Assembly: GCA_028285345.1 (NCBI GenBank)
Contig: JANQPT010000044.1
Coordinates: forward strand, 248,001 to 312,000
DNA length: 64,000 nucleotides
Direction: 5' to 3'
From: Planctomycetales bacterium
GTDB taxonomy: Bacteria; Planctomycetota; Planctomycetia; Planctomycetales; Planctomycetaceae
Part shown: piece after piece, positions 26,047-36,228 of the stretch
How positions within the stretch are numbered: the first letter of the stretch is position 1
Layout: each line of letters starts with the position of its first letter
Translations under genes and position numbers: made by a program
The notes under the pieces: model-generated
The model's database searches: none
The model's input: only the letters and a program-made list of their open reading frames with translations
What the model was told of the DNA's origin: nothing

Positions 26047-26405
26047 GCCGAAGGCTCCCGGGGAGTTTGAAGACTTACCACGGAGACACGGAGGGCACGG
26101 AGAAAAATCCGAAGCACGAAATCCGAAACAAATCCGAATGACCAAATTTCAAAACGTTTGAGTCATTAGGATTTCGAATTTTGAATTTGTTTCGAATTTC
26201 GAAATTCGGACTTCGAATTTGAAAACTCCGTGTCTTCCGTGCCTCCGTAGTGATTTGACTTGCGCAACAATCGACGGTTATCCATTAAATACCGTGCCGG
26301 CCAGGTTGGAGCAAGCATCACCGAACCGGCTGAGAGAAATCTCAGTCCCCCCACGCGTAGCCGTATTGCCGACGCTGTGCCGTTGGCTGAACTCGCTCAG
26401 TGGAA
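26047..26405. repeat. Gap with palindrome family A copy 4
   Basis: The family A element covers about 26077-26253: ACCACGGAGACACGGAGGGC on the left, AACTCCGTGTCTTCCGTGCC on the right, with AAATCCGAAACAAATCCG and GAATTTGTTTCGAATTTCG inner arms. The rest of the gap, up to the end of the DUF1501 gene at 26406, holds no clear gene. Confidence 0.75.
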
Positions 26406-27827
26406 TCACGCCAGAATGCCCGTGATGGGTCGGCCGATGACCAAGTGGTGGGGGCGGTTTTCGTTGTCGTAGAGCGTCGTGTCCGCCGGGACCCCCAGCA
26501 GATGATACAGCGTGGCGATGAAGTCTTTGGGATCGTGCGGATGGGCTGTGACATAGGCGGCGGCTTCGTCGCTGGCGCCGTAGACCGCTCCACCGCGAAT
26601 TCCCGCACCGGCGATCAGCAGCGAATAGGCCCACGGCCAATGGTCGCGGCCGCGGCTGCGATTGATCTTTGGCGTGCGGCCGAATTCGGCGTTCACCACG
26701 ACCAGCGTCTCGTCCAGCAGGCCCCGTTCATCCAGATCATCGATCAACGCCGTCAGTGCGGGGTCGAGCGTGGGGCAGAGCGAGTTCTTTGTCTTGCTGA
26801 AATGCTTGCTGTGCGTATCCCAAGATTCGCCCGGCTTATAACACCAGTGCACGTTGGTCATCGGTACGCCCGCTTCCACCAACCGCCGCGCCAACAGGCA
26901 CCGCTGGCCGAATTCGGTCCGGCCATATTTCGCGCGGACCGCCGCAGGTTCCTGAGCCAAGTGAAACGCCTGGCGCACCTTCTCCCCACTGAGCAGATCA
27001 AAGGCTTTGCCGTAAAAGGCATCGACGTTTTGCGCCTGTCCCGACTGCTCCATGATCCGCAGCTGCGCGTCGACCTGTTGCAACAGATCGCGCCGCGCTT
27101 TGAGTCGCAGCGAGGTCAAATCGGGATTCGGCTCAATCGCTTTGATACGGACGTCCGCCGGCAGTAGCGGTTGGTCGATGCCGAAGCTGGCGTGTTTGTC
27201 GCCCAGAAATCCCGGCGTCTGACCGTGGATCATCGTGCCGTTGTTGCGATGCATGTAGGGGCCGATGCGGACCCAAGTCGGCAATTCCCCCGCAGGTCGC
27301 AGATGGTCCAGCACCGCGCCGACCGGTGGAAAATCTTTCGACGAGGGCGGAAAGTCGCCCCGCTTTTCCTCTGAGGGGTCGTGCGCGTGCCCGCTCTGCG
27401 CAGGCAAGGCCGCTTGCACGTGATTCGCATTACCGTGCGACATCGACCGGACCACAGCCACCTTGTGCATCAGTTGCGCCGAGAGCGGCAACAACTCGCC
27501 GAACTGCACGCCGGGCACACTGGTTGCAATCGCCCCGAATTCACCGCGATAGGCCGACGGTCCGTCCGGTTTCGGATCGAATGTCTCCTGCTGCGGATGG
27601 CCGCCGTGCAGGTAGAGCATAATGATCTGCTTGGCGCGGCCGAACGTCCCAGTCGTTGTATCTGCGTGCGCTCGTGCCCGCAGCAGTCCGGGCAACGTCA
27701 AGCTGCATCCGCCCAGAGCGCCGATGCGGAGAACTTCGCGGCGGGTGTGGCGGATCGAATTCGAGAAATCCGCGCAGGCACCGCTAGCGCCGGTTCGGCG
27801 AGTCGGTTTTGCGTGCCTGCGACTCAT
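26406..27827 (-). CDS. DUF1501 family secreted protein (Tat substrate)
   Basis: This 473-residue protein belongs to the DUF1501 family, very abundant in Planctomycetes and related in fold to alkaline phosphatase/sulfatase proteins. It begins with a twin-arginine signal (RREVLRIGALGG, about residues 29-40), then shows family landmarks: IIMLYLHGGHPQQETFDPKP, RSMSHGNANH, NNGTMIHGQTP, TNVHWCYKPGESWDTHSKHF, and VVVNAEFGRTPKINRSRGRD. ATG at 27827 was chosen; the open frame runs on to 28628 over polA and is not coding there. In Planctomycetes these proteins usually sit next to a DUF1549/DUF1553 partner; here that partner type is 22 kb away. Confidence 0.9.
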   Translation of the reverse strand: MSRRHAKPTRRTGASGACADFSNSIRHTRREVLRIGALGGCSLTLPGLLRARAHADTTTGTFGRAKQIIMLYLHGGHPQQETFDPKPDGPSAYRGEFGAIATSVPGVQFGELLPLSAQLMHKVAVVRSMSHGNANHVQAALPAQSGHAHDPSEEKRGDFPPSSKDFPPVGAVLDHLRPAGELPTWVRIGPYMHRNNGTMIHGQTPGFLGDKHASFGIDQPLLPADVRIKAIEPNPDLTSLRLKARRDLLQQVDAQLRIMEQSGQAQNVDAFYGKAFDLLSGEKVRQAFHLAQEPAAVRAKYGRTEFGQRCLLARRLVEAGVPMTNVHWCYKPGESWDTHSKHFSKTKNSLCPTLDPALTALIDDLDERGLLDETLVVVNAEFGRTPKINRSRGRDHWPWAYSLLIAGAGIRGGAVYGASDEAAAYVTAHPHDPKDFIATLYHLLGVPADTTLYDNENRPHHLVIGRPITGILA

Positions 27828-27914
27828 GGAGATTCTCGCGGCGGGGAAGGGTGGAATGATGCGAGTTAGTCTATCACAGTCGGGTTGGCGGCTCAATTGG
27901 GAGTTGGACGGGAA

Positions 27915-27961
27915 GCGGAGCTTCGAGAAACGGCGTTCCCAAACTCCAGTTTGGGAACGAG
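27915..27961. repeat. Dispersed palindrome, family D copy 2
   Basis: The core GTTCCCAAACTCCAGTTTGG (from 27935) with GAACGAG after it is a near-perfect palindrome; it is preceded by GCGGAGCTTCGAG, which also precedes the copy near 45941. It lies in the 270-base gap before polA, which has no gene. Confidence 0.75.
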
Positions 27962-28100
27962 ATGTTACAGCCGTCGCAAGTCCATCATTGGTTGCGGCTG
28001 GCGAGATCATGCACTCCGGATCACCTTGGTGGATTTGCCAGCGGGGTTGTTGGGACTGTAGGCTACGGAACCTAACCCTTTGACTGCCACGTGAGACGTT

Positions 28101-30800
28101 ATGCCCAAATCGCTCTATATCATCGACACCTTTTCGCTGATCTTCCAGGTGTTCCACGCGCTCCCGGAGATGACCAGCCCGCAGGGAGAACCAACCAACG
28201 CGGTCTACGGTGTCACGCGAGATCTGATCACGATCCTCCGCGACCGCAAACCGGACTGGCTGATTGCCGCGATGGACGTGCGGGGCGAGAACAAGCGCAA
28301 CGAGGTTTATGAGGAGTACAAAGCCAACCGGAGTGAAATGCCCGAGGAGTTGGTGCCTCAGATCCCGATGATCGAACAACTGCTGGCGGGGTTCGGCGTG
28401 CTGACGTTGGGGGTTCCCGGCTGGGAGGCGGACGATGTGATCGCCACACTGGTCGAAACGGTGGCTGACCAGGATGTCGACGTGACGATCATTACCAGCG
28501 ACAAGGACATTCGGCAATTGCTGGGTCCCAAAGTTCAGCTGTATAACTTCCGCAAAAATCAGTATCTCAAGGAAGCAGATCTTCAGAAAGAATGGGGCGT
28601 CACGCCGGCGCAAGTGATCGATTTTCAAGCGCTGGTAGGCGACAGCGTCGACAATATCCCCGGCGTGCCGCTCGTCGGGCCGAAGAAGGCGTCGGCGCTA
28701 TTGGAGAAATTCGGCACCCTGGAAGAAGTACTCGCGCGTGCCGACGAGGCGCCCGGCGCCAAATTGCGCGAGAATCTCAAGACCTATGCCGAGCAGGCGC
28801 GGGTCAGCAAGATACTGGTCACGCTCCGCCGAGATTTACCCCTAGAAGTCGACTGGGAAGCCGCACGGGCGGGGCAGTTGAATCTGGACGAGCTCGCTGA
28901 ACTGTTTCGGCAATTCGGGTTTCGTCGCTTCGCCGATGAAGTCAAGACTTTGGTCCCCGAACCGAGCGATCCGCCACCAAGCGCCGCCGTAGAGCGGTCG
29001 TGGGAATTGGTCGAGACGGCGGAAAAGTTCGACCGGTTTCTTTCACAGTTGAAAGAGCAGCAGCAATTCTGTGTCGATTTGGAGACCACTGGATTAGATG
29101 CGGTCCAGGCGGACATCGTCGGCTGGGCAGTGAGCTGGGACGGTGCCTGTGGCTATTACCTTCCAGTCCAGGCCCCGCCGGGACAGGCGGTCTTGGATGC
29201 CGACACGGTTGCCGCGGCTTTAAAGCCGATTCTGGAGGATCCGGAAGTCGAAATCTGCAACCAAAACCTCAAATACGACATGTTGGTGCTACGCCGCGCG
29301 GGTATCGAGTTGCAGGGTGTGGGTGTCGATCCGATGGTGGGCCACTATCTGCTCGACGCCGGAGCGCGGAGCCACGGTTTGGATGAATTGTCGCGGCGAT
29401 ACTTGCAACACGAGATGATTCCCATCAGCGATTTGATCGGCAAAGGCAAATCACAAAAGAAGATTTCAGAGGTCGACGTCGACACCGTCGGCGAGTACGC
29501 GGCGGAGGATGCACAGATCGCTTGGCAGCTTGCGCAACTCATCTCCGAGGAACTCAAAGAGCAGGGGCTGTGGGATCTGTATTGGGACTTGGAACGACCG
29601 TTGATATCGATCTTGACCGCCTTGGAATTCCGCGGCATTCGTGTGAACACCGAGTTGCTGCAGGGAATGAGTGCGGAGTTTGCGGAGCGATTGGAGGCGA
29701 TTGAACGGGAAATCTATCAGGAGGCGGGACGCGAGTTTAACATTGCCTCGCCGAAACAACTGGGCGTGATCTTGTTTGAAGAGCTGCAACTGCCGGTGGT
29801 GAAGAAAACAAAAACCGGAGCGAGCACCGACCAAGAGGTTCTGGAAAAACTGGCGGCGGTTCACCCGCTGCCGGCAAAGTTGATCGAATACCGCCAGATC
29901 AGCAAGTTGAAGAGCACTTACGTCGACGCGCTGCCGGAGTTGGTGAACCCCGAAACCGGGCGAATCCATGCGTCGTTCAATCAAGTGGTCGCCGCGACGG
30001 GACGGCTCAGCTCCAGCGATCCGAATCTACAGAACATCCCGATCCGGACCGCGGAAGGGCGACGGATTCGCCAGGCATTCATTCCGGGCGAATCGGATTG
30101 GCGGCTGCTTTGCGCCGACTATTCTCAGGTCGAGCTCCGCATGTTGGCTCATTTCAGCAACGATCAAGCATTAGTGGACGCGTTTGAACGGGGGGATGAT
30201 ATTCACACGGCTGTGGCGGCGAAGATTTTCAATGCCGGACCGGAAGCGGTCGATGCCGAGATGCGGCGGGTCGCCAAAGCGGTCAATTTCGGTGTGATCT
30301 ACGGCCAGAGTCCTTACGGTTTGTCCATCAATCTGGGGATCAGTCAGACCGAAGCGGCGGAGTTTATCGAGGGCTACTTCGCGCAGTATGCCGGGGTCGA
30401 TCGCTTTCTGCGGATCCTTCTGGAAGAGTGTGCGCGGACCGGATATGCTACAACGATCTTGGGGCGGCGGCGCGAGATTCGCGGCATTCGCTCCGGCTTG
30501 GGACGTCAGCGAAATCTGCCCGAACGGACCGCGATCAATACGGTCATTCAAGGTTCGGCGGCCGACTTGATCAAGCGGGCCATGATTCAAACCGACCAAC
30601 GTATCCGAAAGGATCAACACCCCGGTGCGATGCTCCTGCAAATCCACGACGAACTCGTCTTCGAAGTCCCCGCCGCGGAAATCGAAAGTTTGAGCAACAT
30701 CGTCCGCGAGGAAATGGAATCGGCCCTCGATCTTGATGTTCCGCTCAAAGTCGATATCAGCGTGGGGAACGACTGGCTCAATCTGGAGAAACTCGGATAG
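28101..30800 (+). CDS. polA: DNA polymerase I
   Basis: This 899-residue protein has all three domains. The 5'-nuclease (residues 1-295) shows LYIIDTFSLIFQ, WEADDVIATLV, TSDKDIRQLL and the helix-hairpin GDSVDNIPGVPLVG. The 3'-5' proofreading domain (about 315-490) keeps its acidic residues: CVDLETTGLD, NQNLKYDMLVL and YAAEDAQ. The polymerase domain has motif A DYSQVELRMLAHFS, motif B RRVAKAVNFGVIYGQSPYG and motif C QIHDELVFEVP. It fills Okazaki gaps and repairs DNA. It begins a block polA-coaE-rho-ribH-nusB in one direction. Confidence 0.98.
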   Translation: MPKSLYIIDTFSLIFQVFHALPEMTSPQGEPTNAVYGVTRDLITILRDRKPDWLIAAMDVRGENKRNEVYEEYKANRSEMPEELVPQIPMIEQLLAGFGVLTLGVPGWEADDVIATLVETVADQDVDVTIITSDKDIRQLLGPKVQLYNFRKNQYLKEADLQKEWGVTPAQVIDFQALVGDSVDNIPGVPLVGPKKASALLEKFGTLEEVLARADEAPGAKLRENLKTYAEQARVSKILVTLRRDLPLEVDWEAARAGQLNLDELAELFRQFGFRRFADEVKTLVPEPSDPPPSAAVERSWELVETAEKFDRFLSQLKEQQQFCVDLETTGLDAVQADIVGWAVSWDGACGYYLPVQAPPGQAVLDADTVAAALKPILEDPEVEICNQNLKYDMLVLRRAGIELQGVGVDPMVGHYLLDAGARSHGLDELSRRYLQHEMIPISDLIGKGKSQKKISEVDVDTVGEYAAEDAQIAWQLAQLISEELKEQGLWDLYWDLERPLISILTALEFRGIRVNTELLQGMSAEFAERLEAIEREIYQEAGREFNIASPKQLGVILFEELQLPVVKKTKTGASTDQEVLEKLAAVHPLPAKLIEYRQISKLKSTYVDALPELVNPETGRIHASFNQVVAATGRLSSSDPNLQNIPIRTAEGRRIRQAFIPGESDWRLLCADYSQVELRMLAHFSNDQALVDAFERGDDIHTAVAAKIFNAGPEAVDAEMRRVAKAVNFGVIYGQSPYGLSINLGISQTEAAEFIEGYFAQYAGVDRFLRILLEECARTGYATTILGRRREIRGIRSGLGRQRNLPERTAINTVIQGSAADLIKRAMIQTDQRIRKDQHPGAMLLQIHDELVFEVPAAEIESLSNIVREEMESALDLDVPLKVDISVGNDWLNLEKLG

Positions 30801-30925
30801 TCGCGCATCCGGCCTGTTCGAGACGGTTGCTTCGACGGCCTGTCTCTATCTTGTGATGCTCCGCGACACCCGCAAAAGCGATTGCCGATCCGTCAGTACG
30901 ACCACATCCACACGACACCAATCAA

Positions 30926-31573
30926 TTGACGAATCCAGTGGACAACAACTCAGTTGAAATTCCCGTCGTGGGAATTGTGGGGGGCATTGGCTCGGGCAAG
31001 AGCACCGTCGCGCGTGGGGTCTGTGAGCAGTATCCGGCGGCCTATATCGACGCTGACGCAGCAGGACACCAAGTCCTTACGGAAAAGCCGATCCAAGAGG
31101 CACTGCGCAGGCACTTCGGCGACGAAATCTTCGACGAGACCGGCAGCGTGGATCGCGGTCGGTTGGGGCGGCGGGTTTTTGGTACAACCCAAGAGTCCAA
31201 CGCAGCGAAGCAAGAATTGGAAAAAATTGTCCATCCGCGGATTGGAGAGATTCTCGCGGAGCAGATTCGTGCCGCCCGGAGCAACCCCGACAATCGAGCC
31301 GTCATGCTGGACGCGGCGGTCATGCTGGAATCGGGGTGGAAGGATTTCTGCCGGGCGATTGTGTTTGTCGACGTCCCGCTGGAGATGCGGCGAAATCGAG
31401 TCATGCAGAATCGCGGCTGGACTGCGGAGGAACTCACTGCCCGCGAGGCGAGTCAAATGCCGCTGGACGAGAAGCGGCGGTTGTCAGATCACATCATCGA
31501 TAATTCCAAATCGGCGGACTTTGCGGTCGAGCAATTGCGAGAATTCCTAGCTGAGATTGCCGTTTCGAGATAG
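30926..31573 (+). CDS. coaE: Dephospho-CoA kinase
   Basis: This 215-residue enzyme phosphorylates dephospho-CoA in the last step of CoA synthesis. The P-loop is GGIGSGKSTVA, followed by YIDADAAGHQVL, a typical HPRIGEIL stretch, and VFVDVPLEMRRNRVMQNRG. Length fits the family. The start is uncertain: TTG at 30926 opens the frame and GTG at 30938 is an alternative, and neither has a good ribosome binding site. It lies 125 bases after polA. Confidence 0.93.
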   Translation: MTNPVDNNSVEIPVVGIVGGIGSGKSTVARGVCEQYPAAYIDADAAGHQVLTEKPIQEALRRHFGDEIFDETGSVDRGRLGRRVFGTTQESNAAKQELEKIVHPRIGEILAEQIRAARSNPDNRAVMLDAAVMLESGWKDFCRAIVFVDVPLEMRRNRVMQNRGWTAEELTAREASQMPLDEKRRLSDHIIDNSKSADFAVEQLREFLAEIAVSR

Positions 31574-31829
31574 AGAGGTTATGATGACGCAGAGGACCTC
31601 GGCGATTCGCCGGATTCGCTCCTCACACAAGTGACCCAGCACATCCATAGACCCCTATTGAGGTCGGCGTCGATCAGCGTTCACCACATTGATCGAGCCG
31701 TCCTACGATCCCCCAATCAAGAGTTGACGCCCCGGCGTTAGCTTGCTTCCTGTTTAAGTTGCTCATCACCCCACCCCAACGGACTTCATCCCCAGGGTCG
31801 TTCGACCATCCCTCAGAAAGCCAACAGTT

Positions 31830-33299
<1,470 letters not shown>

Positions 33300-33362
33300 C
33301 CGACGCAATATTCCCGTAGTTTGCAACGTCTGCCAGCTTATCCCTGACAACGAATCACCGGC

Positions 33363-33833
33363 ATGACAGAAGAAATCCAAGGTGACCTGCTTTCGACGGC
33401 CGGCCAATTTGCCATTGTCGTCGCCCGCTGGAACGAACTGATCACCCGTCGAATGCTCGATGGCGCGGTGGATACGTTTCGCCGGCATGGCGTCGCAGAG
33501 GAGCGGCTGACCGTGGTTTGGGTGCCTGGTTCGTTCGAGATTCCCTTGGCAGCCGATACACTCGCTCGCGGCGGAAAATTTGTCGGCGTTTGTTGTCTCG
33601 GGGCAGTGATCCAAGGTGAAACGACCCACGATCAGTACATCAATCAGCAAGTCGCGGCGGGAATCATGCAGGCCGGCCGCGAGACCGGCGTCCCGGTGAC
33701 GTTTGGAGTCCTCACCTGCCAATCGATGGAACAGGCTCAAGACCGCGCCGGTGGAAAAGCAGGTAACAAGGGCCGCGAGGCGGCGCTAGCTGCTATTGAA
33801 ATGGCCGATTTGATGGCTAAGCTAAGAGGGTAG
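33363..33833 (+). CDS. ribH: 6,7-dimethyl-8-ribityllumazine synthase
   Basis: This 156-residue enzyme joins ARP and dihydroxybutanone phosphate to make the lumazine precursor of riboflavin. Motifs are [38 protein letters not shown], the catalytic-loop [15 protein letters not shown] and [20 protein letters not shown]. It is followed by nusB, a gene pair common in many bacteria. The other riboflavin gene in the window, ribBA, is 15 kb away. Confidence 0.97.
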   Translation: MTEEIQGDLLSTAGQFAIVVARWNELITRRMLDGAVDTFRRHGVAEERLTVVWVPGSFEIPLAADTLARGGKFVGVCCLGAVIQGETTHDQYINQQVAAGIMQAGRETGVPVTFGVLTCQSMEQAQDRAGGKAGNKGREAALAAIEMADLMAKLRG

Positions 33834-33930
33834 ACGGCGACAGTCCGCCTGATTGGTTTCATCGTTGAGATTTCCCTCCTCCCAATTGCCGGTTTAAGGC
33901 AATTCCTCGCTGTGTAAGGCTCGAAGTTAA

Positions 33931-34389
33931 ATGGCGCGCCGCAGTCGGGCACGGGAAACGGCCCTGCAACTGCTCTACCGGCAGGATCTCAATCCCGCCA
34001 GCAATCTGGAAACCGCCGGCGAGTTCATCGATGAGCGGCTCGAGGATGAGGCTCTGCGCGAGTTCTGCTGGCGGCTGTTCACAGGCACGCTTGAGTATCG
34101 AAACATCATCGATGCGCGCATCGAACAAGCGGCGGCCAATTGGTCGCTGAAGCGCATGGCCCCGACGGACCGCAACGTGCTCCGACTCGGTGCCTACGAA
34201 TTGCTGTACACCGACACGCCCAACCGGGTGGTGATCGACGAGGCGCTGGAGTTGGCCAAGAAATACGGCAGCGGACAATCATCGCAATTCGTCAACGGGA
34301 TTCTGGACCAGTTCATGTCGCCCGAAGAGGAGACATCGAGCGACGGCCCACCACGCGACGAGTCGTCGGATATTGCTCCCGGACAATGA
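33931..34389 (+). CDS. nusB: Transcription antitermination protein NusB
   Basis: This 152-residue all-helical RNA-binding protein acts in rRNA antitermination with NusE. It matches the family at the start (RRSRARETALQLLYRQDLNP), in the middle (NWSLKRMAPTDRNVLRLGAY) and at the end (PNRVVIDEALELAKKYG with FVNGILDQF). About 20 Ser/Glu/Asp residues form an acidic tail not needed for the fold. It converges on the SDR-SCP2 gene with only 18 bases between stops. Confidence 0.96.
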   Translation: MARRSRARETALQLLYRQDLNPASNLETAGEFIDERLEDEALREFCWRLFTGTLEYRNIIDARIEQAAANWSLKRMAPTDRNVLRLGAYELLYTDTPNRVVIDEALELAKKYGSGQSSQFVNGILDQFMSPEEETSSDGPPRDESSDIAPGQ

Positions 34390-34407
34390 GCCGGAACGGA
34401 GTCCGAT

Positions 34408-35883
34408 CTATTGCGCTGTACTCGACCCGCGGGCGACTTCATTGAACAGGTCCAGCAATTCGGTCCGGCTCAGTCCATTTCCGTCGATCACAAGCCGTCC
34501 GTTTTGCAGGGCCGCATCGGCGGTTTCCTGCCCGCCGGCCAACTCGGCGAACGTTCCTGAGTCGAGACGGTACACGGCGGTGCAATTCGACTCGCGGCCA
34601 AGCTCGGCGCCGACCAGCTTGCCGTCCTCAAGCAGCAGATGCCATTCGCCGCCCCCTTGGCCTGTGATTTCCAGTCCCAGCAAATGCGCAGATTGCAGGG
34701 CATAATCGTTTTGCCCTGCGGCCTCCACAAGCGGCTTGAGGTGCAAATGCGGATCAAAGTCGAGGTCGATCCGCTTATCCCGCCCGCCGCCAAAATTGCA
34801 ATCGATGGCAACTTGCGACATCCGCAGCAGCATCTCTCGATCGACGTGGGGGCAGGGCAGGTGGGGCAGCGCGTTCGTCGTGTTGGTGCAATCGAACACA
34901 GGATCGTCGCGCCAATACGAGTTGTAGACGTGGATGTTGTCGTTGAACAACTGCTCCACCTCGCTCCAGTCGTCGACCTTTGCGTCTTCTCCAACGAATT
35001 TCGCGCTGTAAAATCGTGTGGCCTGCTCCAAAATGTCCCGCACCAGCCGCACGGTCGCCGGATGCCGCGGCGTCAAGTGATAGGTCTGTCCGTGCAACTC
35101 GGGATGCGTCACGATGTGGCTCGTCGCGGCGCTCACCCAATCGACCGGGACGAGGTTCTTCGATTCATGTCCCGAAAGCTCAAAGCGGGCAATGGAACGA
35201 ACGAAGCCGGTTTCGTTCGGTTCCATCGATTTGGCCAGCGTGTAAGCCAGTTGCAATGCGGCGTAAAAACCGTGGTAAGTGCTGGTGTAGCCCGTTTGCG
35301 AGTCGCCGACGATGATCGCCGGCCGGCAGATCGTCAGATCCTCGATGAACTCGGCGGCATGCACCATTTTTTCGGCGTCGATTTTGCTCATTTCATAGTC
35401 GTTGCCGCGTTCTTGACCGACATCGAGTTCCGTTTCCAGCACCCGGCCGCTGCGAAGTCCGCAGACATAAGCGGTCGACATGTGCAGGAATTCTTTGATG
35501 CCTGTTCGCTCGCACAGATCGAGCACGTTTCGTACGCCTTGAATGTTCGACCGCCACGGTTCGCTGTCGGGGCCGGTGCTGTGAAACGTCAAACTGGCGG
35601 CGTTATGAATCATGCCGCGGCAGTGTTGAGCAACCCACGCCAACGACCGCTCATCCAGCCCCAGGTTTTCGCTGCAAATATCACCTTCCAATACGATTGG
35701 TCGGGTCAGCGAGCGGCTGAGTTGCTCTTCCCAAAATGCCATTATCTGTTCGACGCGCTCTCGGGCGGTCGCACGGCGGGTGGGGCGGACGAGGACCGCC
35801 AAGGGCACCTCTGCGAGCAATAGATCACGAATCAGATAGCGGCCGAGCAGGCCGGTTGCGCCGGTAAGAAACTGGTAGGACAT
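34408..35883 (-). CDS. SDR reductase fused to an SCP2-like lipid-binding domain
   Basis: This 491-residue protein has an extended short-chain dehydrogenase in its first 300 residues: TGATGLLGRYLIRDLLLAEV (NAD(P) site), MIHNAASLTF and the catalytic YEMSKIDAEK (YxxxK). The layout resembles fatty-acyl or thioester reductases. The last 105 residues (about 385-485) look like an SCP2 sterol-carrier domain: WHLLLEDGKLVGAELG, then FAELAGGQETADAALQNGRL and IDGNGLSRTELLDLF. A reductase joined to a lipid-binding pocket suggests reduction or modification of a fatty acyl or sterol-like lipid, which is inference. ATG at 35883 begins the protein. Confidence 0.85.
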   Translation of the reverse strand: MSYQFLTGATGLLGRYLIRDLLLAEVPLAVLVRPTRRATARERVEQIMAFWEEQLSRSLTRPIVLEGDICSENLGLDERSLAWVAQHCRGMIHNAASLTFHSTGPDSEPWRSNIQGVRNVLDLCERTGIKEFLHMSTAYVCGLRSGRVLETELDVGQERGNDYEMSKIDAEKMVHAAEFIEDLTICRPAIIVGDSQTGYTSTYHGFYAALQLAYTLAKSMEPNETGFVRSIARFELSGHESKNLVPVDWVSAATSHIVTHPELHGQTYHLTPRHPATVRLVRDILEQATRFYSAKFVGEDAKVDDWSEVEQLFNDNIHVYNSYWRDDPVFDCTNTTNALPHLPCPHVDREMLLRMSQVAIDCNFGGGRDKRIDLDFDPHLHLKPLVEAAGQNDYALQSAHLLGLEITGQGGGEWHLLLEDGKLVGAELGRESNCTAVYRLDSGTFAELAGGQETADAALQNGRLVIDGNGLSRTELLDLFNEVARGSSTAQ

Positions 35884-36228
35884 ACTTTGGATTTCCGAAG
35901 TCGCTTCGAAGAGGGCCCAAGCGTCAAATCACTCTTAGCATCGATGGCGGCCAACGACCGAGGCTGGCAGAGTCGAATCGATTCCAGTCTCACGGTCAGC
36001 GGGGCACGCGAAACTGCGCCGGGACGCGGGCGTCGTTGCTTGAACGGAGATCGAAGAGCGAAGGAGTTTGGGAAGGTTTCCGATGGGGAAAACGATGGAT
36101 AGGATCAAACGTTGACCAAGTGTTCAGGTTGAGAGTGTTTCGACGGGTCTATTTTAGTCAGCGGATGGGGACTTCACAACGAATTTCTGAGAGTCGGAGC
36201 CTCGAACACGATTACATGTCGGTCTGCG
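35884..36228. other. Intergenic region, no gene seen
   Basis: About 345 bases lie between the start of the SDR gene and the end of the RND transporter gene; both read leftward. It must contain the SDR promoter. No repeat or RNA gene was recognised. Confidence 0.35.

Noticed and set aside
12468-26253. CRISPR-like repeats
   Set aside because: Repeats are single, long and palindromic in gaps between genes, not short direct repeats with regular spacers, and no cas genes are present.
27828-28628. N-terminal extension of the DUF1501 frame over the start of polA
   Set aside because: polA motifs occupy the plus strand there, and the Tat signal begins at 27827; the extension is accidental.
34639-35823. 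Plus-strand frame of 394 codons opposite the SDR-SCP2 gene
   Set aside because: It is antisense to a protein with clear SDR and SCP2 motifs, and has no recognisable motif itself.
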